Shown: positions 55,126 to 63,556 of the stretch, piece by piece
Layout: each line of letters starts with the position of its first letter
Position numbering within the stretch: position 1 is the stretch's first letter
From: Myxococcus xanthus
GTDB taxonomy: Bacteria > Myxococcota > Myxococcia > Myxococcales > Myxococcaceae
Direction: 5' to 3'
Length of the DNA: 64,000 nucleotides
Assembly (NCBI RefSeq): GCF_013116825.1
Contig: NZ_JABFNS010000012.1
Location: 1-64,000 of the forward strand
Translations under genes and position numbers: made by a program
The notes under the pieces: model-generated
Databases searched by the model: none
Told to the model about the DNA's origin: nothing
What the model saw: only the letters and a program-made list of their open reading frames with translations

Positions 55126-57558
55126 ATGCGGGCGGAGGTGGAGTTCCTGAGTGGCATGGCGCGCGGCTTCAAGGGGCGCGCGCACGATGTCCTGGATGGG
55201 CATCAGCGGCCCGTGTCCGTCCACGTCACGAACGTGGCTCCGGGCCGGCTCCTCATCCGAGGCGCGGCGGAGGATTCCAAGACGCTGCGCCAGTTGCTGG
55301 GCTGGTTGGAGTCCCGCCCCGAAGTCCAGGTGGCCACGTGTCAGCGGAGCACGGGCCTGGTCAAGGTGCACTACCAGGAGTCCCCGCGCTTCCCTGGCGC
55401 GTTCGCGCTGCGGGTGCGGGACTTCGCCTTCACGTTGCACCAGCTTCCGCCCAAGCCGTTCCAGGTGGAGCTGCTGCACGCAGTGCCCGGGCGCGTGCGC
55501 CTGCACGTCCGGGGGCTCGAGGACGACGACATCCTCAAGCTGGCGGCCTGGGCCGCGACGCTGGCGGGGGTGCACAAGGCGAGCGCCTCGCCGGCCATCC
55601 ATTCGCTGGTGGTGAGCTTCGACCCGGAGATGCTCAACGCGAGCCAGTTGATGGTGGCCCTGCGCGCGAGCGACCCGTCCACCTGGCCCGCCGCGCCCGA
55701 GCCGCCCCGGCGGGAATGGGCCGCCACGGTCTTCAATTCGGCGGTGCTCGCCGCGTGCGTCGTGAATGCGGCGCCCATGCCCGTGTTGGCCGCGGGCGTC
55801 GCGTTGACGAGCCTGCCGCTGGCACAGCGCGCCTTCCAGTCGGTCGCGGAGCGGCGCATCACCGTGGACCTGCTCGACCTGGTGGCGGTGGGGGTATCCC
55901 TGGCCACGGGGCAGGTGCGGACCGCGGCGCTCATCACCTCCCTGCTGGGCATTGGCGACTTGTTGATTGAGCGCAGCGCGGACCGCGCCCGGTCCGCCAT
56001 CTCCCGGTTGATGCGGCTGGAGGTGCTGTACGCCTGGCGGCTGCGGGTGGACGGAGAGGTGGAGCAGGTCCGGGCGGACCGGCTCAAGGAGGGCGACCTC
56101 ATCATCGTGCACGCGGGGGAGAGCGTGCCCGCCGACGGGACGGTGGTGGCCGGCACCGCGTGGGTGGATGAGAAGGCGCTCACGGGTGAATCAGAGCCCC
56201 GGGTCCGCGAGGCGGGAGACCGCGTGCTGGCCGCGTCCGTGGTGGGCGAGGGCAGCCTGCGGGTGCGGGTGGTGCGCGCGGGCGTGGAGACCACGGCGGC
56301 CAAGATTCTCCACATCCTCGAAGGCGCAGGCGCCAAGCCCATGACGCTTCAGGCGAAGGTGGACTCGGTGGCGAACGGCGTTGTGCTGCCGACCTTCGGG
56401 CTCGCCGCGGCGACGGGGCTGTGGACGCGCGAGGCGTCACGGCCCATCAGCATCCTCATCACGGATTTCGGGACGGGGGTCCGCATCGTCGTGCCGGCGA
56501 GCGCGCTGGTGGCGATGACGCTCGCGGCGCGCCAGGGCATCCTCATCAAGGGGGCGCAGTACCTGGAGCGGCTGGCGCAGGCGGACACCATCGTCTTCGA
56601 CAAGACGGGCACGCTGACCTTGGGTGTCCCGGAAGTGGTGGACGTCATTCCCGCGCGGGGCTGGGACGCGCGCGAGGTGCTGTCGCTGAGCGCCGCCGCC
56701 GAGCTGCGTCAGTCTCATCCCGTGGCGGAGGCGGTGCGCCAGCATGCCCAGGCGCAAGGCGTGGAGGTGCCGCAGCCCGAGGCGGGACTGGAGGAGTTCG
56801 TCCTGGGGCGGGGCGTCTGCGCCCAGGTGAAGGGGCGCCGCGTCTGTGTGGGCAGCGCGCGCTGGATGCAGCAGCAAGGTGTGGACGTGGCGGACGCGGG
56901 CTCGGCGCTGGCCTGGTCCGTGCCGCGCGATGTCGCCACCCTGTGGGTCACCGTGGATGGCGCGTTGGCCGGGTGCATCAGCTACGTGGAGACACTGCGG
57001 CCGGAGAGCGCGGGCGTGGTGCAGGCCCTGAAGGAGAACGGGCGCCGGCGCATCATGCTGCTGTCCGGGGACTCGCCGTCGCGGGTGGCGGAGGTCGCGA
57101 GCCGGTTGGGCGTGGACGAGGCCATCGCGGAGCTGCTTCCCGAGGACAAGGCCACGCACGTCCGCGCGCTCCGGCGCCAGGGACGCATCGTGGCCATGGT
57201 GGGGGATGGCATCAATGACGCCCCGGCGCTCGCGCTCGCCGACGTCGGTATCTCCTTGAGGGGGGCGACGGACGTGGCGCTGGAGACGGCGGACGTGGTG
57301 CTGCTGCGTGGCAGCCTCGATGACCTGTTGCTGGCGTTCGACGCGGGCCGCGACACCCTGGCCCGCGTGCACCTGGGGCTTGGGCTGGTGCTGGTGCCCA
57401 ATGCCGTGGCCATGGTGCTCGCGGCGCTGGGGTGGCTGCCGCCTGTCGCCGCCGCCGTCATCAACAACGGCTCCACGGTGGTGGCTGGCTTCGCCGCGCT
57501 GGCGCCGCTGTTCCGTCAGGCGCGCGCCGCCCAGCGCGAGGATTCCATCACCCACTGA
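55126..57558 (+). CDS. P1B-like cation-transporting P-type ATPase
   Basis: 810 residues from the ATG at 55126 (GGGGGG site); the open frame extends upstream without support. Two HMA-like repeats at the N-terminus (NVAPGRLLIRG, HAVPGRVRLHVRG) are followed by membrane spans. The actuator has TGES; the phosphorylation site is D492 in DKTGT; the hinge is GDGINDAP near 693. In the membrane motif where CPC, CPH or SPC is usual, this protein reads TDFGTGVRIVVPAS near 447: the Pro is kept but no Cys is present. That resembles CtpC-type pumps with DYSC...TP motifs more than copper exporters. The metal is therefore unclear (Mn, Zn or another). Confidence 0.88.
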   Translation: MRAEVEFLSGMARGFKGRAHDVLDGHQRPVSVHVTNVAPGRLLIRGAAEDSKTLRQLLGWLESRPEVQVATCQRSTGLVKVHYQESPRFPGAFALRVRDFAFTLHQLPPKPFQVELLHAVPGRVRLHVRGLEDDDILKLAAWAATLAGVHKASASPAIHSLVVSFDPEMLNASQLMVALRASDPSTWPAAPEPPRREWAATVFNSAVLAACVVNAAPMPVLAAGVALTSLPLAQRAFQSVAERRITVDLLDLVAVGVSLATGQVRTAALITSLLGIGDLLIERSADRARSAISRLMRLEVLYAWRLRVDGEVEQVRADRLKEGDLIIVHAGESVPADGTVVAGTAWVDEKALTGESEPRVREAGDRVLAASVVGEGSLRVRVVRAGVETTAAKILHILEGAGAKPMTLQAKVDSVANGVVLPTFGLAAATGLWTREASRPISILITDFGTGVRIVVPASALVAMTLAARQGILIKGAQYLERLAQADTIVFDKTGTLTLGVPEVVDVIPARGWDAREVLSLSAAAELRQSHPVAEAVRQHAQAQGVEVPQPEAGLEEFVLGRGVCAQVKGRRVCVGSARWMQQQGVDVADAGSALAWSVPRDVATLWVTVDGALAGCISYVETLRPESAGVVQALKENGRRRIMLLSGDSPSRVAEVASRLGVDEAIAELLPEDKATHVRALRRQGRIVAMVGDGINDAPALALADVGISLRGATDVALETADVVLLRGSLDDLLLAFDAGRDTLARVHLGLGLVLVPNAVAMVLAALGWLPPVAAAVINNGSTVVAGFAALAPLFRQARAAQREDSITH

Positions 57559-57561
57559 GCA

Positions 57562-58077
57562 TCAGGGCGTCTGGGGCGCGGCCGCCTGGGGCCTGGGCTT
57601 CACGTCCGTGTTCTGGCCTGCCAGGATTTGCCACTGCCCGTTCTCGTGCTTCATCACGTACCGCATCTGCGTGCGCAGCAGGCCGGGCTCGGTGTCCTGG
57701 ACACCGGGGGGCAGGCTGGGATGGCCCGTCACCTCGTGCAGGGTGTCGACGATGGCCAGGTCCTCCTGGATGAACTGGACCTTGCGCACGGTGACCTGGC
57801 TCTGGCTGCCCTTGAAGATGGTGGCGAAGATGCCCGCGTGGCGCTCCTGGATTTCATCGCGGCCTTCGAAGACGGTGCCCACGATGTTGATGAAGGCCGC
57901 GTCCGGGGCGAAGTCCTTGGACCAGGCCACCGCGTCCTGGCGGTTCCAGGCCTCCGTCTGATCGCTCACGAGTTGGAGGATGTCCGCCTCCGCTGGCGCC
58001 GTGCCGGGGGTCGCGCACGCGGACGCCAGCAGGAGGAGGGGGGCCAGGAAGCGAAGGGGAAGGGCGCGGCGCATCAT
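57562..58077 (-). CDS. NTF2/SnoaL-fold lipoprotein
   Basis: 171 residues from the ATG at 58077. A signal peptide (RFLAPLLLLASAC) ends in a lipobox Cys, so the protein should be lipid-anchored outside the inner membrane. The rest (DQTEAWNRQDAVAWSKDFAP, GTVFEGRDEIQERHAG, YVMKHENGQWQILAGQNT) fits the SgcJ/EcaC/DUF4440 branch of the NTF2 superfamily. No reaction can be assigned. It converges with the P-type ATPase gene, three bases apart. Confidence 0.8.
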   Translation of the reverse strand: MMRRALPLRFLAPLLLLASACATPGTAPAEADILQLVSDQTEAWNRQDAVAWSKDFAPDAAFINIVGTVFEGRDEIQERHAGIFATIFKGSQSQVTVRKVQFIQEDLAIVDTLHEVTGHPSLPPGVQDTEPGLLRTQMRYVMKHENGQWQILAGQNTDVKPRPQAAAPQTP

Positions 58078-58097
58078 TGGAAGCCTTCTTTCGGGAA

Positions 58098-58137
58098 AAG
58101 CCGGTTGTCGTGTCAGGTCCCATAACACGGCCGGCTT
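58098..58137 (-). terminator. Intrinsic terminator of the Hsp20 gene
   Basis: Read on the minus strand, AAGCCGG and CCGGCTT form the outer stem and CGTGT/ACACG an inner stem, followed by TTTT. It lies 24 bases after the Hsp20 stop codon and before the lipoprotein start. Confidence 0.6.
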
Positions 58138-58161
58138 CTCCCGAGCGCCCTTCCCGGAGCC

Positions 58162-58650
58162 TCAGGCCTTCGCCTTGTCGCCGCGTTCGCCACCGCCGAC
58201 CTTGATGCGCTTGGGCTGCTCCTCGGACTTCTTGGGGATGCGCACGTTGAGGACGCCGCTCTTGAAGTCTGCCTGGACGTCGTCGGTATTCACGCCTCGG
58301 GGGAGCGTGAAGGTGCGGCTGAACGAGCCATAGTTGCGCTCGTAGGCGTAGTAGCGGTCGCTTTCGTCGCGGCGCTCTTCTTCCCGCTTGCCGCTGATGG
58401 TGAGCCGGTTCTCCGCGAGGGTGATTTCCAGGTCCTTCTCCTCCACGCCGGGGACATCGGCCTTGAAGATGAAGGCATCCTGGGTCTCCTTCACCTCGAA
58501 GTCGGGCACGAAGCCGCCTTCCCGTGTGCCCTGGGGGCCGAGCATCCGGCCGAGGTCGAATCCCAAGAGCTCCTGCATGCGCTCGAAGGGGTCCCAGCCG
58601 CGTGGGGCTCCCAGCATGCCTCCGCCTCTGCGGGCAGGTAGGTCCGCCAT
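58162..58650 (-). CDS. Small heat-shock protein, Hsp20 family
   Basis: 162 residues with an AAAGGAG ribosome site. An alpha-crystallin domain covers residues about 47-145 (FVPDFEVKETQDAFIFKADV, GSFSRTFTLPRGVNTDDV, SGVLNVRIPKK). The C-terminal tail carries the I-x-I/V-like anchor. The protein would form oligomers that hold unfolding proteins under heat or developmental stress. M. xanthus has several such proteins, including the spore-associated SP21/HspA; I do not decide which one this is. No clear promoter was seen upstream. It is a separate unit from the mvaS gene 144 bases away. Confidence 0.9.
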   Translation of the reverse strand: MADLPARRGGGMLGAPRGWDPFERMQELLGFDLGRMLGPQGTREGGFVPDFEVKETQDAFIFKADVPGVEEKDLEITLAENRLTISGKREEERRDESDRYYAYERNYGSFSRTFTLPRGVNTDDVQADFKSGVLNVRIPKKSEEQPKRIKVGGGERGDKAKA

Positions 58651-58794
58651 GATTCCGTCTCCTTTCAGCCCTGCTCCGTTCGTCGAGGCAGGGGTTCAGG
58701 GACTCACGGTAGGGAGACGGTGGCCGAAGGGGAGGCACCGGGGAGCCTGCCGGTGCCTCGTCTCGCGCCTGGGATGGGCGCCCGGCGCCCCGCG

Positions 58795-60051
58795 TCAGTT
58801 CCCTTCGGCGTACTGGCGGCGGTGGTCGCGAATCTCCGTCAGCCGGAAGGCGCCGGGCGACGGCGCCACGGCCTCGGGCGCATCCGCTGGCAACCTCATC
58901 AGGCGCTCGTATTCCTCGATGGAGACGCGCTCGCGCCGGGCGAGCACCGCCTCCAGGTCCGCCTTCGCCATCCGCTCGGCGGCCTTCTCGCCCACCGTGC
59001 CGGAATAGAATTCGGCCGCGCAGCCGCTGCCATAGGACAGCAGGCCCATGCGCTGTCCCGCCAGCGCGCCGGCCTCGTGGTGCAGCAGGCCCGCCAGCGC
59101 CAGGTAGAGGGACGCGGTGTACACGTTGCCGATGCGCGCGTTGAGCCCCAGTGAAGTCGCCACCTGGGCGTCATAGCTGGCGGCCGACTTCGCCTGCGCC
59201 TCCCGCGACTCCGGCGTCGAAGCCGCCGCGCCCGCCGCATCCTCCAGGTCGCACAGGCGCAGCTGGGTGTGCGCCTTCCGGGCCATCTTGCAGAAGGGCA
59301 CGTGGTAGGCGATGCGTGCCAGCTGTTCGCCGGGCAGCGCGTCCGACCAGCGGACCAGGCCCGCCGCCAGGGCCTTCTCGCGCCAGCCCCGGTAGGCGCC
59401 GGACAGGGCCTCCAGGTAGCAGGTGATGGAGTAGTGCCCGTCCACCAGCGCCTCCCGCCGGCCCACGGGCCGCCAGAAGTCATACACGTCCATGGTGCAC
59501 ACGCCGTTGAGGCCCACGTCCATGGCGAGCAGGTCGGGTTGCTCGGAGACCAGCAGCGCGACCGCGCCGCCGCCCTGGGTGGGCTCGCCCGCGGTGTGCA
59601 GCCCGTAGCGCGCGATGTCCGAGCACACCACCACGGCCACCTTGCCCGCGCCCGCGCCGGACGCAATCCACTCCACCGCCGCCATCAACCCGGCGGTGCC
59701 GCCGTAGCACGCGTGCTGCGTGTCATAGGTCCGCATGGTGCGTGGCAGCTTCAGCAGGCCCTGCACGTGCGAGGCGACGGGCTTCGAGTGGTCGATGCCC
59801 GTCTCCGTGCCCACCACCAGCATGCCGATGCGGGACGGGTCCACGTCCTGCTGACGGATGAGGCGGGCCGCCGCGGTGGCGGCCAGGGCCACGGTGTCCT
59901 CGCCGGGGTCGGTGACGGCCATCTCCCTGGCGCCCAGGCCCGCCGTGTACTTGGCCGGGTCCACGCCCCGTGCCCGGGCCAGGTCTTCGATGTCCACGTA
60001 CCGGGACGGCACCGCGACCGCCAACGCTTCGATTCCCACGCGCTTCTTCAT
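58795..60051 (-). CDS. mvaS: HMG-CoA synthase
   Basis: 418 residues; ATG preceded by GAGGAG. Catalytic residues are in place: E83 (GTETG), C115 (QHACYGG), and H250 (AYHVPFCKM). The enzyme condenses acetyl-CoA with acetoacetyl-CoA to HMG-CoA. In M. xanthus the same gene stands at the end of the aib operon and supplies HMG-CoA both for the mevalonate route and for leucine-independent isovaleryl-CoA formation. It is the last gene of the minus-strand operon here, 49 bases after aibC. HMG-CoA must be dehydrated to 3-methylglutaconyl-CoA by an enzyme (LiuC in M. xanthus) that is not in this window. Confidence 0.93.
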   Translation of the reverse strand: MKKRVGIEALAVAVPSRYVDIEDLARARGVDPAKYTAGLGAREMAVTDPGEDTVALAATAAARLIRQQDVDPSRIGMLVVGTETGIDHSKPVASHVQGLLKLPRTMRTYDTQHACYGGTAGLMAAVEWIASGAGAGKVAVVVCSDIARYGLHTAGEPTQGGGAVALLVSEQPDLLAMDVGLNGVCTMDVYDFWRPVGRREALVDGHYSITCYLEALSGAYRGWREKALAAGLVRWSDALPGEQLARIAYHVPFCKMARKAHTQLRLCDLEDAAGAAASTPESREAQAKSAASYDAQVATSLGLNARIGNVYTASLYLALAGLLHHEAGALAGQRMGLLSYGSGCAAEFYSGTVGEKAAERMAKADLEAVLARRERVSIEEYERLMRLPADAPEAVAPSPGAFRLTEIRDHRRQYAEGN

Positions 60052-60100
60052 CGGACTCCTCGATTCCTTGTCGTGCTCTGGATTCCAGCCGCCGCTTCGC

Positions 60101-61138
60101 TCACGCCTCGGGGGGCACCAGCACCAGCCGGCCCGCCACCTCGCGGTTCTCCAGCCGGAAGTGGGCCTTCGCGGCCTCGGCCAGGGGCACCGCGTCCGTC
60201 ACGAACTGCCGCACGCCGCCGGTGGCCGTCAGGCGCAGGGCCTCGTCCAGCTCCGCCTGCGTGGTGGCGTAGGCCCCCAGGATCTCCAGCTCCTTGACGA
60301 TGACGAGCCCCGGGTTGAGCTGCACCATCCCCGACTCCAGGTTGCCCACCACCACCACGCGGCCTCCGGGCGCCATGGACTTCAGCGTCTGGTCGAACGT
60401 GGCGCTGCCGACGATTTCGACGGCCACGTCCACGCCCGCGCCCTGGGTGCGCTTGCGGACGTCCGACGCGAAGTCCAGCCCGCGCGACACGATGACCTCG
60501 TCCGCGCCCGCCTCCTTCAGCGCCTGCACCTTCGCCTCGCTGGACGTCACCGCGATGACGCGCGCGCCGTCCAGCCGCGCGAGCTGCACGGAGGACAGGC
60601 CCACGCCGCCACTGGCGCCGGTGATGAGCACCGTCTCGCCCGCGCGCACCTTGCCGCGCGTGCGCACCGTGTGGACGGCCGTGCCGGTGGTGCAGCACAC
60701 GGTGGCCGCCTCGTTCCAGGGCAGCGACGCGGGCACCCGGCCCAGTCCGCCGACGGGGGCCACCATGAACTGGGCGTAGCCACCGGCCAGCTCCTCGCCG
60801 AAGAAGCGGTTGTCCGTCTTGCAGAGGCTGTTCCGGCCGCTGCGGCACAGGGCACAGTCGCCACACGACATGCGCTGGAGCGTCGCGGCGCGGTCTCCCG
60901 TCTTCCAGCCCGGCGTGTCCGGGCCGACTTCAATGACTTCACCCGCGGCCTCGTGGCCAAGAATCGCGGGCACGCTGGTGCGGGGCAGGTTGCCTCGGCG
61001 GTTGATGACGTCGTGGTAGCAGACGCCACAGGCATGCACGCGCAGGAGGACCTCGCCTCGCCCGGGACGGGGCATGGGCACGGTCTCCATCTTCAGGTTG
61101 CCCGCTTCACCAAAGCTGCGCAGTACGACGGCTTTCAT
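60101..61138 (-). CDS. aibC: Zn-dependent alcohol-dehydrogenase-type enoyl reductase
   Basis: 345 residues from the ATG at 61138 with a GGAGG site; the longer open frame to 61507 overlaps aibB and is spurious. Medium-chain dehydrogenase fold: C37, H61-E62 for the catalytic zinc region, C92/C95/C98/C106 for the structural zinc (CGDCALC...C), and the nucleotide motif GASGGVG. AibC reduces 3,3-dimethylacrylyl-CoA to isovaleryl-CoA, the last step of the alternative pathway to the iso-branched fatty acid primer. It lies 47 bases after aibB. The pathway assignment rests on operon content and order. Confidence 0.9.
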   Translation of the reverse strand: MKAVVLRSFGEAGNLKMETVPMPRPGRGEVLLRVHACGVCYHDVINRRGNLPRTSVPAILGHEAAGEVIEVGPDTPGWKTGDRAATLQRMSCGDCALCRSGRNSLCKTDNRFFGEELAGGYAQFMVAPVGGLGRVPASLPWNEAATVCCTTGTAVHTVRTRGKVRAGETVLITGASGGVGLSSVQLARLDGARVIAVTSSEAKVQALKEAGADEVIVSRGLDFASDVRKRTQGAGVDVAVEIVGSATFDQTLKSMAPGGRVVVVGNLESGMVQLNPGLVIVKELEILGAYATTQAELDEALRLTATGGVRQFVTDAVPLAEAAKAHFRLENREVAGRLVLVPPEA

Positions 61139-61185
61139 CTGGGTGCCTCCGTGCATCTGAATTCGTGGAAGGGGAACGGCCCGGC

Positions 61186-61926
61186 TCAGGCGCCGACGAG
61201 CGCGTCGCGGTAGCCGCGCGGGTCGATGGCGCGAATGGCCGCCACCGTCCGGGCATCCGGAAGCGAGGTGACGGACAGCGCTTCGGAGACCTGGAAGGCG
61301 AAGCCCGTGCGCTCCGCGATGTGCGCTTCCGAGGCCCAGGGGTGTCGCGCGAGCAGCCGCGCGCCGGACGCGCCCAGTTCGAACACGCCCAGGTCGGAGA
61401 TGAGCGTCACCGGCCGGCGCGGATCTCTCGTGGTGGCGACCTGCACCTCCGGCACCAGGTTGCGGCGCGACTGGCGCGGCACCAGGAGCACCGGCCGGCG
61501 CACCCACTGCCGCAGCGTCGCGGCGCCCGCCACGCCGGGGAACTTCGTCCGCGGCTTGTCCAGGCTGCCGCTGGCCGTCATGTTGGTGCGGCCCTCGGCA
61601 TCCACCTCGGCCGCGCCGAAGAAGACGGTGTCCACCCGGCCGCGCCGCGCGTGGTCGAACAGGTCCGGAATGGTGATTTCCGCGGACCGGCCATCCAGGT
61701 AGCCCAGGTCCTCGGAGGAGGGCAGCAGCGTGGGAATGTCCGGGTCCAACGAGCCCACGCAGGCCAGGTACGTCAGGTCCGGCGCGTGCGTCGCGCGCGC
61801 CACGGCGATGGCCAGGATGGCCAGCGGTGACGCCACGCCCGTGGCCACCACGCCGCCGTCATCAATCTGCCGCGCCAGCAGGGAGACCACGGTCTCCGCT
61901 GGGGTGATGTCCAGCGTCGCGCTCAT
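61186..61926 (-). CDS. aibB: 3-methylglutaconyl-CoA decarboxylase subunit B (CoA-transferase fold)
   Basis: 246 residues, similar to the beta subunit of glutaconate CoA-transferase. The position of the catalytic Glu in true transferases is taken by Cys: C56 in YLACVGS. That substitution, as I recall, is the hallmark of AibB, where AibAB decarboxylates 3-methylglutaconyl-CoA instead of moving CoA. The start overlaps the aibA stop by four bases (ATGA), fitting a fixed-ratio heteromeric enzyme. Product: 3,3-dimethylacrylyl-CoA, used by AibC. Confidence 0.9.
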   Translation of the reverse strand: MSATLDITPAETVVSLLARQIDDGGVVATGVASPLAILAIAVARATHAPDLTYLACVGSLDPDIPTLLPSSEDLGYLDGRSAEITIPDLFDHARRGRVDTVFFGAAEVDAEGRTNMTASGSLDKPRTKFPGVAGAATLRQWVRRPVLLVPRQSRRNLVPEVQVATTRDPRRPVTLISDLGVFELGASGARLLARHPWASEAHIAERTGFAFQVSEALSVTSLPDARTVAAIRAIDPRGYRDALVGA

Positions 61927-62720
61927 GCCGCCCTCCGCGTCAGCACCGTTTCCAGGAACTCCGCTTCACGGCCCGTCTCCGCCAGCGACAGGTAGCGGGC
62001 CAGCATCCCGTCGTCGTGCGGGTAGAGCCCGGCGCAGCCGGTGGGCAGGGCGCCGCCGGGCGCCAGGACGATGCGGTCCACCTGGAAGCCGGGCAGGGTG
62101 GCGCGGGGCAGCTTCGCCACCCGCTCCTCCACCGTGGCGATCACCCGCTTCGCCGCGCCCGCCACCAGCAGGTCCGTGGTCGGGTCTTCCATGTAGAGGT
62201 TGCCGCGCTCGTCCGCGGCGCGCGCGTGGAGCAGCGCCACGTCCGGATAGAAGGCAGGCTCCACCGCCACGCGCAGGCCGGTGAAGGGGTCCTCCACCGT
62301 GGGAGGCGGCTCCGTCCGCGCCAGCCCGGACACGTCCGCGTCCGGCGCGGGGATGAAGGGCAGCCCCATGGACGCGGCGCGCAGGCGCTGGACGACGCGG
62401 TAGCCGTCATGTTCGCGCCAGGCGAGGGTGCCTTGCTCCATGGCCCGCTTGAGGCAGGGCATGGGGCGCACGCGGCCCTGGAGGCTCAGCGCGCCGAAGG
62501 CGATCTCCAGCCTGCCCAGACAGCCGCCCGCCACCAGGAACTCCGCGGGCAGCGGGTTGGGGAGGGAGATGAGGCCCAGGTCGCGCTTGCCCTGCGCGAT
62601 GAGCTCCATCACCAGCGCCATGGGGGCGCGACCCAGCATGAAGCCGCCGGTGGCCAGCGACGCGCCATCCGGAATGGAGGCCACCGCCTCCTCCAGCGAG
62701 CACCAGCGCGCCGTCTTCAT
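61923..62720 (-). CDS. aibA: 3-methylglutaconyl-CoA decarboxylase subunit A (CoA-transferase fold)
   Basis: 265 residues, similar to glutaconate CoA-transferase alpha subunits (GASLATGGFMLGRAPMAL near the start, GNLYMEDPTTDLLVAGA in the middle). It overlaps aibR upstream and aibB downstream by four bases each. With AibB it forms the decarboxylase of the leucine-independent isovaleryl-CoA route. No signal peptide or membrane segment is seen. Confidence 0.9.
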   Translation of the reverse strand: MKTARWCSLEEAVASIPDGASLATGGFMLGRAPMALVMELIAQGKRDLGLISLPNPLPAEFLVAGGCLGRLEIAFGALSLQGRVRPMPCLKRAMEQGTLAWREHDGYRVVQRLRAASMGLPFIPAPDADVSGLARTEPPPTVEDPFTGLRVAVEPAFYPDVALLHARAADERGNLYMEDPTTDLLVAGAAKRVIATVEERVAKLPRATLPGFQVDRIVLAPGGALPTGCAGLYPHDDGMLARYLSLAETGREAEFLETVLTRRAA

Positions 62721-63403
62721 GCGCCCTCCGGATCCGTGCCGGTGGCCGACACGCTCGGCACCATGCGCAACGGGGAGGGCCCTGCCTGTCCAGCGGTGTC
62801 CCCAGCGGCGGCGAAGGGCGGGAACAACATGCCCACCATGCCGTCGGCGATCTGCTCATCCGTGAGGCGCCCGTCCGGCTTGAACCACTTGTAGATCCAC
62901 AGCACCATTCCCAGGAACGAGAAGGCGCCCACCGTCGGGTCCACGGGGCGGATGAGGCCCTGCTGCGATGCCTGCGAGAAGGCCTCCTCCAGGAAGTCCA
63001 CGTACTTCTTCTTCCGGGCGTCGATGAAGGCGCGCGTCTCGCCGGTGAGCGTGGCGTGCTCGTGGAGGATGATGATGACCTCCTTGCTCCACCCCCGCGT
63101 CACCAGCAGGATGTTGTGGCGCATGCACGCGCGAAGCCGCTCCACCGGATTCGCGATGTCCTGCACCCGCGAGAGGACCTGCTCCTCGAACAGGTCCATC
63201 CCGTAGTTCATGATGGCGAAGAGCAGCTGCTCCTTGTTCTGGATGTGGTGGTAGAGGCCCGCCTTCGTCATCCGGCACGCGGCGGCGATCTCCTGCATCG
63301 ACGTGCCCTCGTACCCCCGGTCACAGATGAGCCGCGCCGCCGTTTCAAGGATGGCTCGGTAGCGCTCGCCCTCGTCCGGCTTCCGTCCTCCGGTGTTCGT
63401 CAC
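62717..63403 (-). CDS. aibR: TetR-family regulator of the isovaleryl-CoA operon
   Basis: 228 residues from a GTG at 63403 preceded by GGGAG. An N-terminal TetR helix-turn-helix is visible (EGTSMQEIAAACRMTKAGLY, then HHIQNKEQLLFAIM). The ligand domain includes a conserved-looking VLWIYKWFKPDGR. In M. xanthus AibR represses the operon and is relieved by isovaleryl-CoA. Here it is the first gene of the operon, with a strong palindrome 19 bases upstream of the start, so autoregulation is expected. It overlaps aibA by four bases. Confidence 0.92.
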   Translation of the reverse strand: MTNTGGRKPDEGERYRAILETAARLICDRGYEGTSMQEIAAACRMTKAGLYHHIQNKEQLLFAIMNYGMDLFEEQVLSRVQDIANPVERLRACMRHNILLVTRGWSKEVIIILHEHATLTGETRAFIDARKKKYVDFLEEAFSQASQQGLIRPVDPTVGAFSFLGMVLWIYKWFKPDGRLTDEQIADGMVGMLFPPFAAAGDTAGQAGPSPLRMVPSVSATGTDPEGA

Positions 63404-63421
63404 GTCTGCTCCCTTCTGGAG

Positions 63422-63439
63422 ACCTACCGACCGGTAGGT
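63422..63439 (-). promoter_or_regulatory. Candidate AibR operator
   Basis: ACCTACCG-AC-CGGTAGGT is a perfect 8-bp inverted repeat with a two-base centre, of a size and composition typical of TetR-family operators. It lies between the regulator's start codon and the -35 hexamer, so bound protein would block the promoter. Confidence 0.7.
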
Positions 63440-63464
63440 AGCAGCGCCCGACGCGGAGTGTCAA
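63436..63464 (-). promoter_or_regulatory. Promoter of the aib operon
   Basis: On the minus strand a perfect TTGACA hexamer covers 63464-63459. With 17-base spacing the -10 position (63441-63436) reads CTACCT, a poor match that overlaps the operator repeat. The -35 is clear; the -10 is uncertain, and the promoter may be weak without help. Confidence 0.5.
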
Positions 63465-63556
63465 TCGCCAAAGTCGGCCCCCGGGCCGCCGAGCCTCCTA
63501 ATTTCCCTGCTATTTCAAGGGGTTGGGGAGGGGCTGGCGGTTAGACTCCGCGGGCC

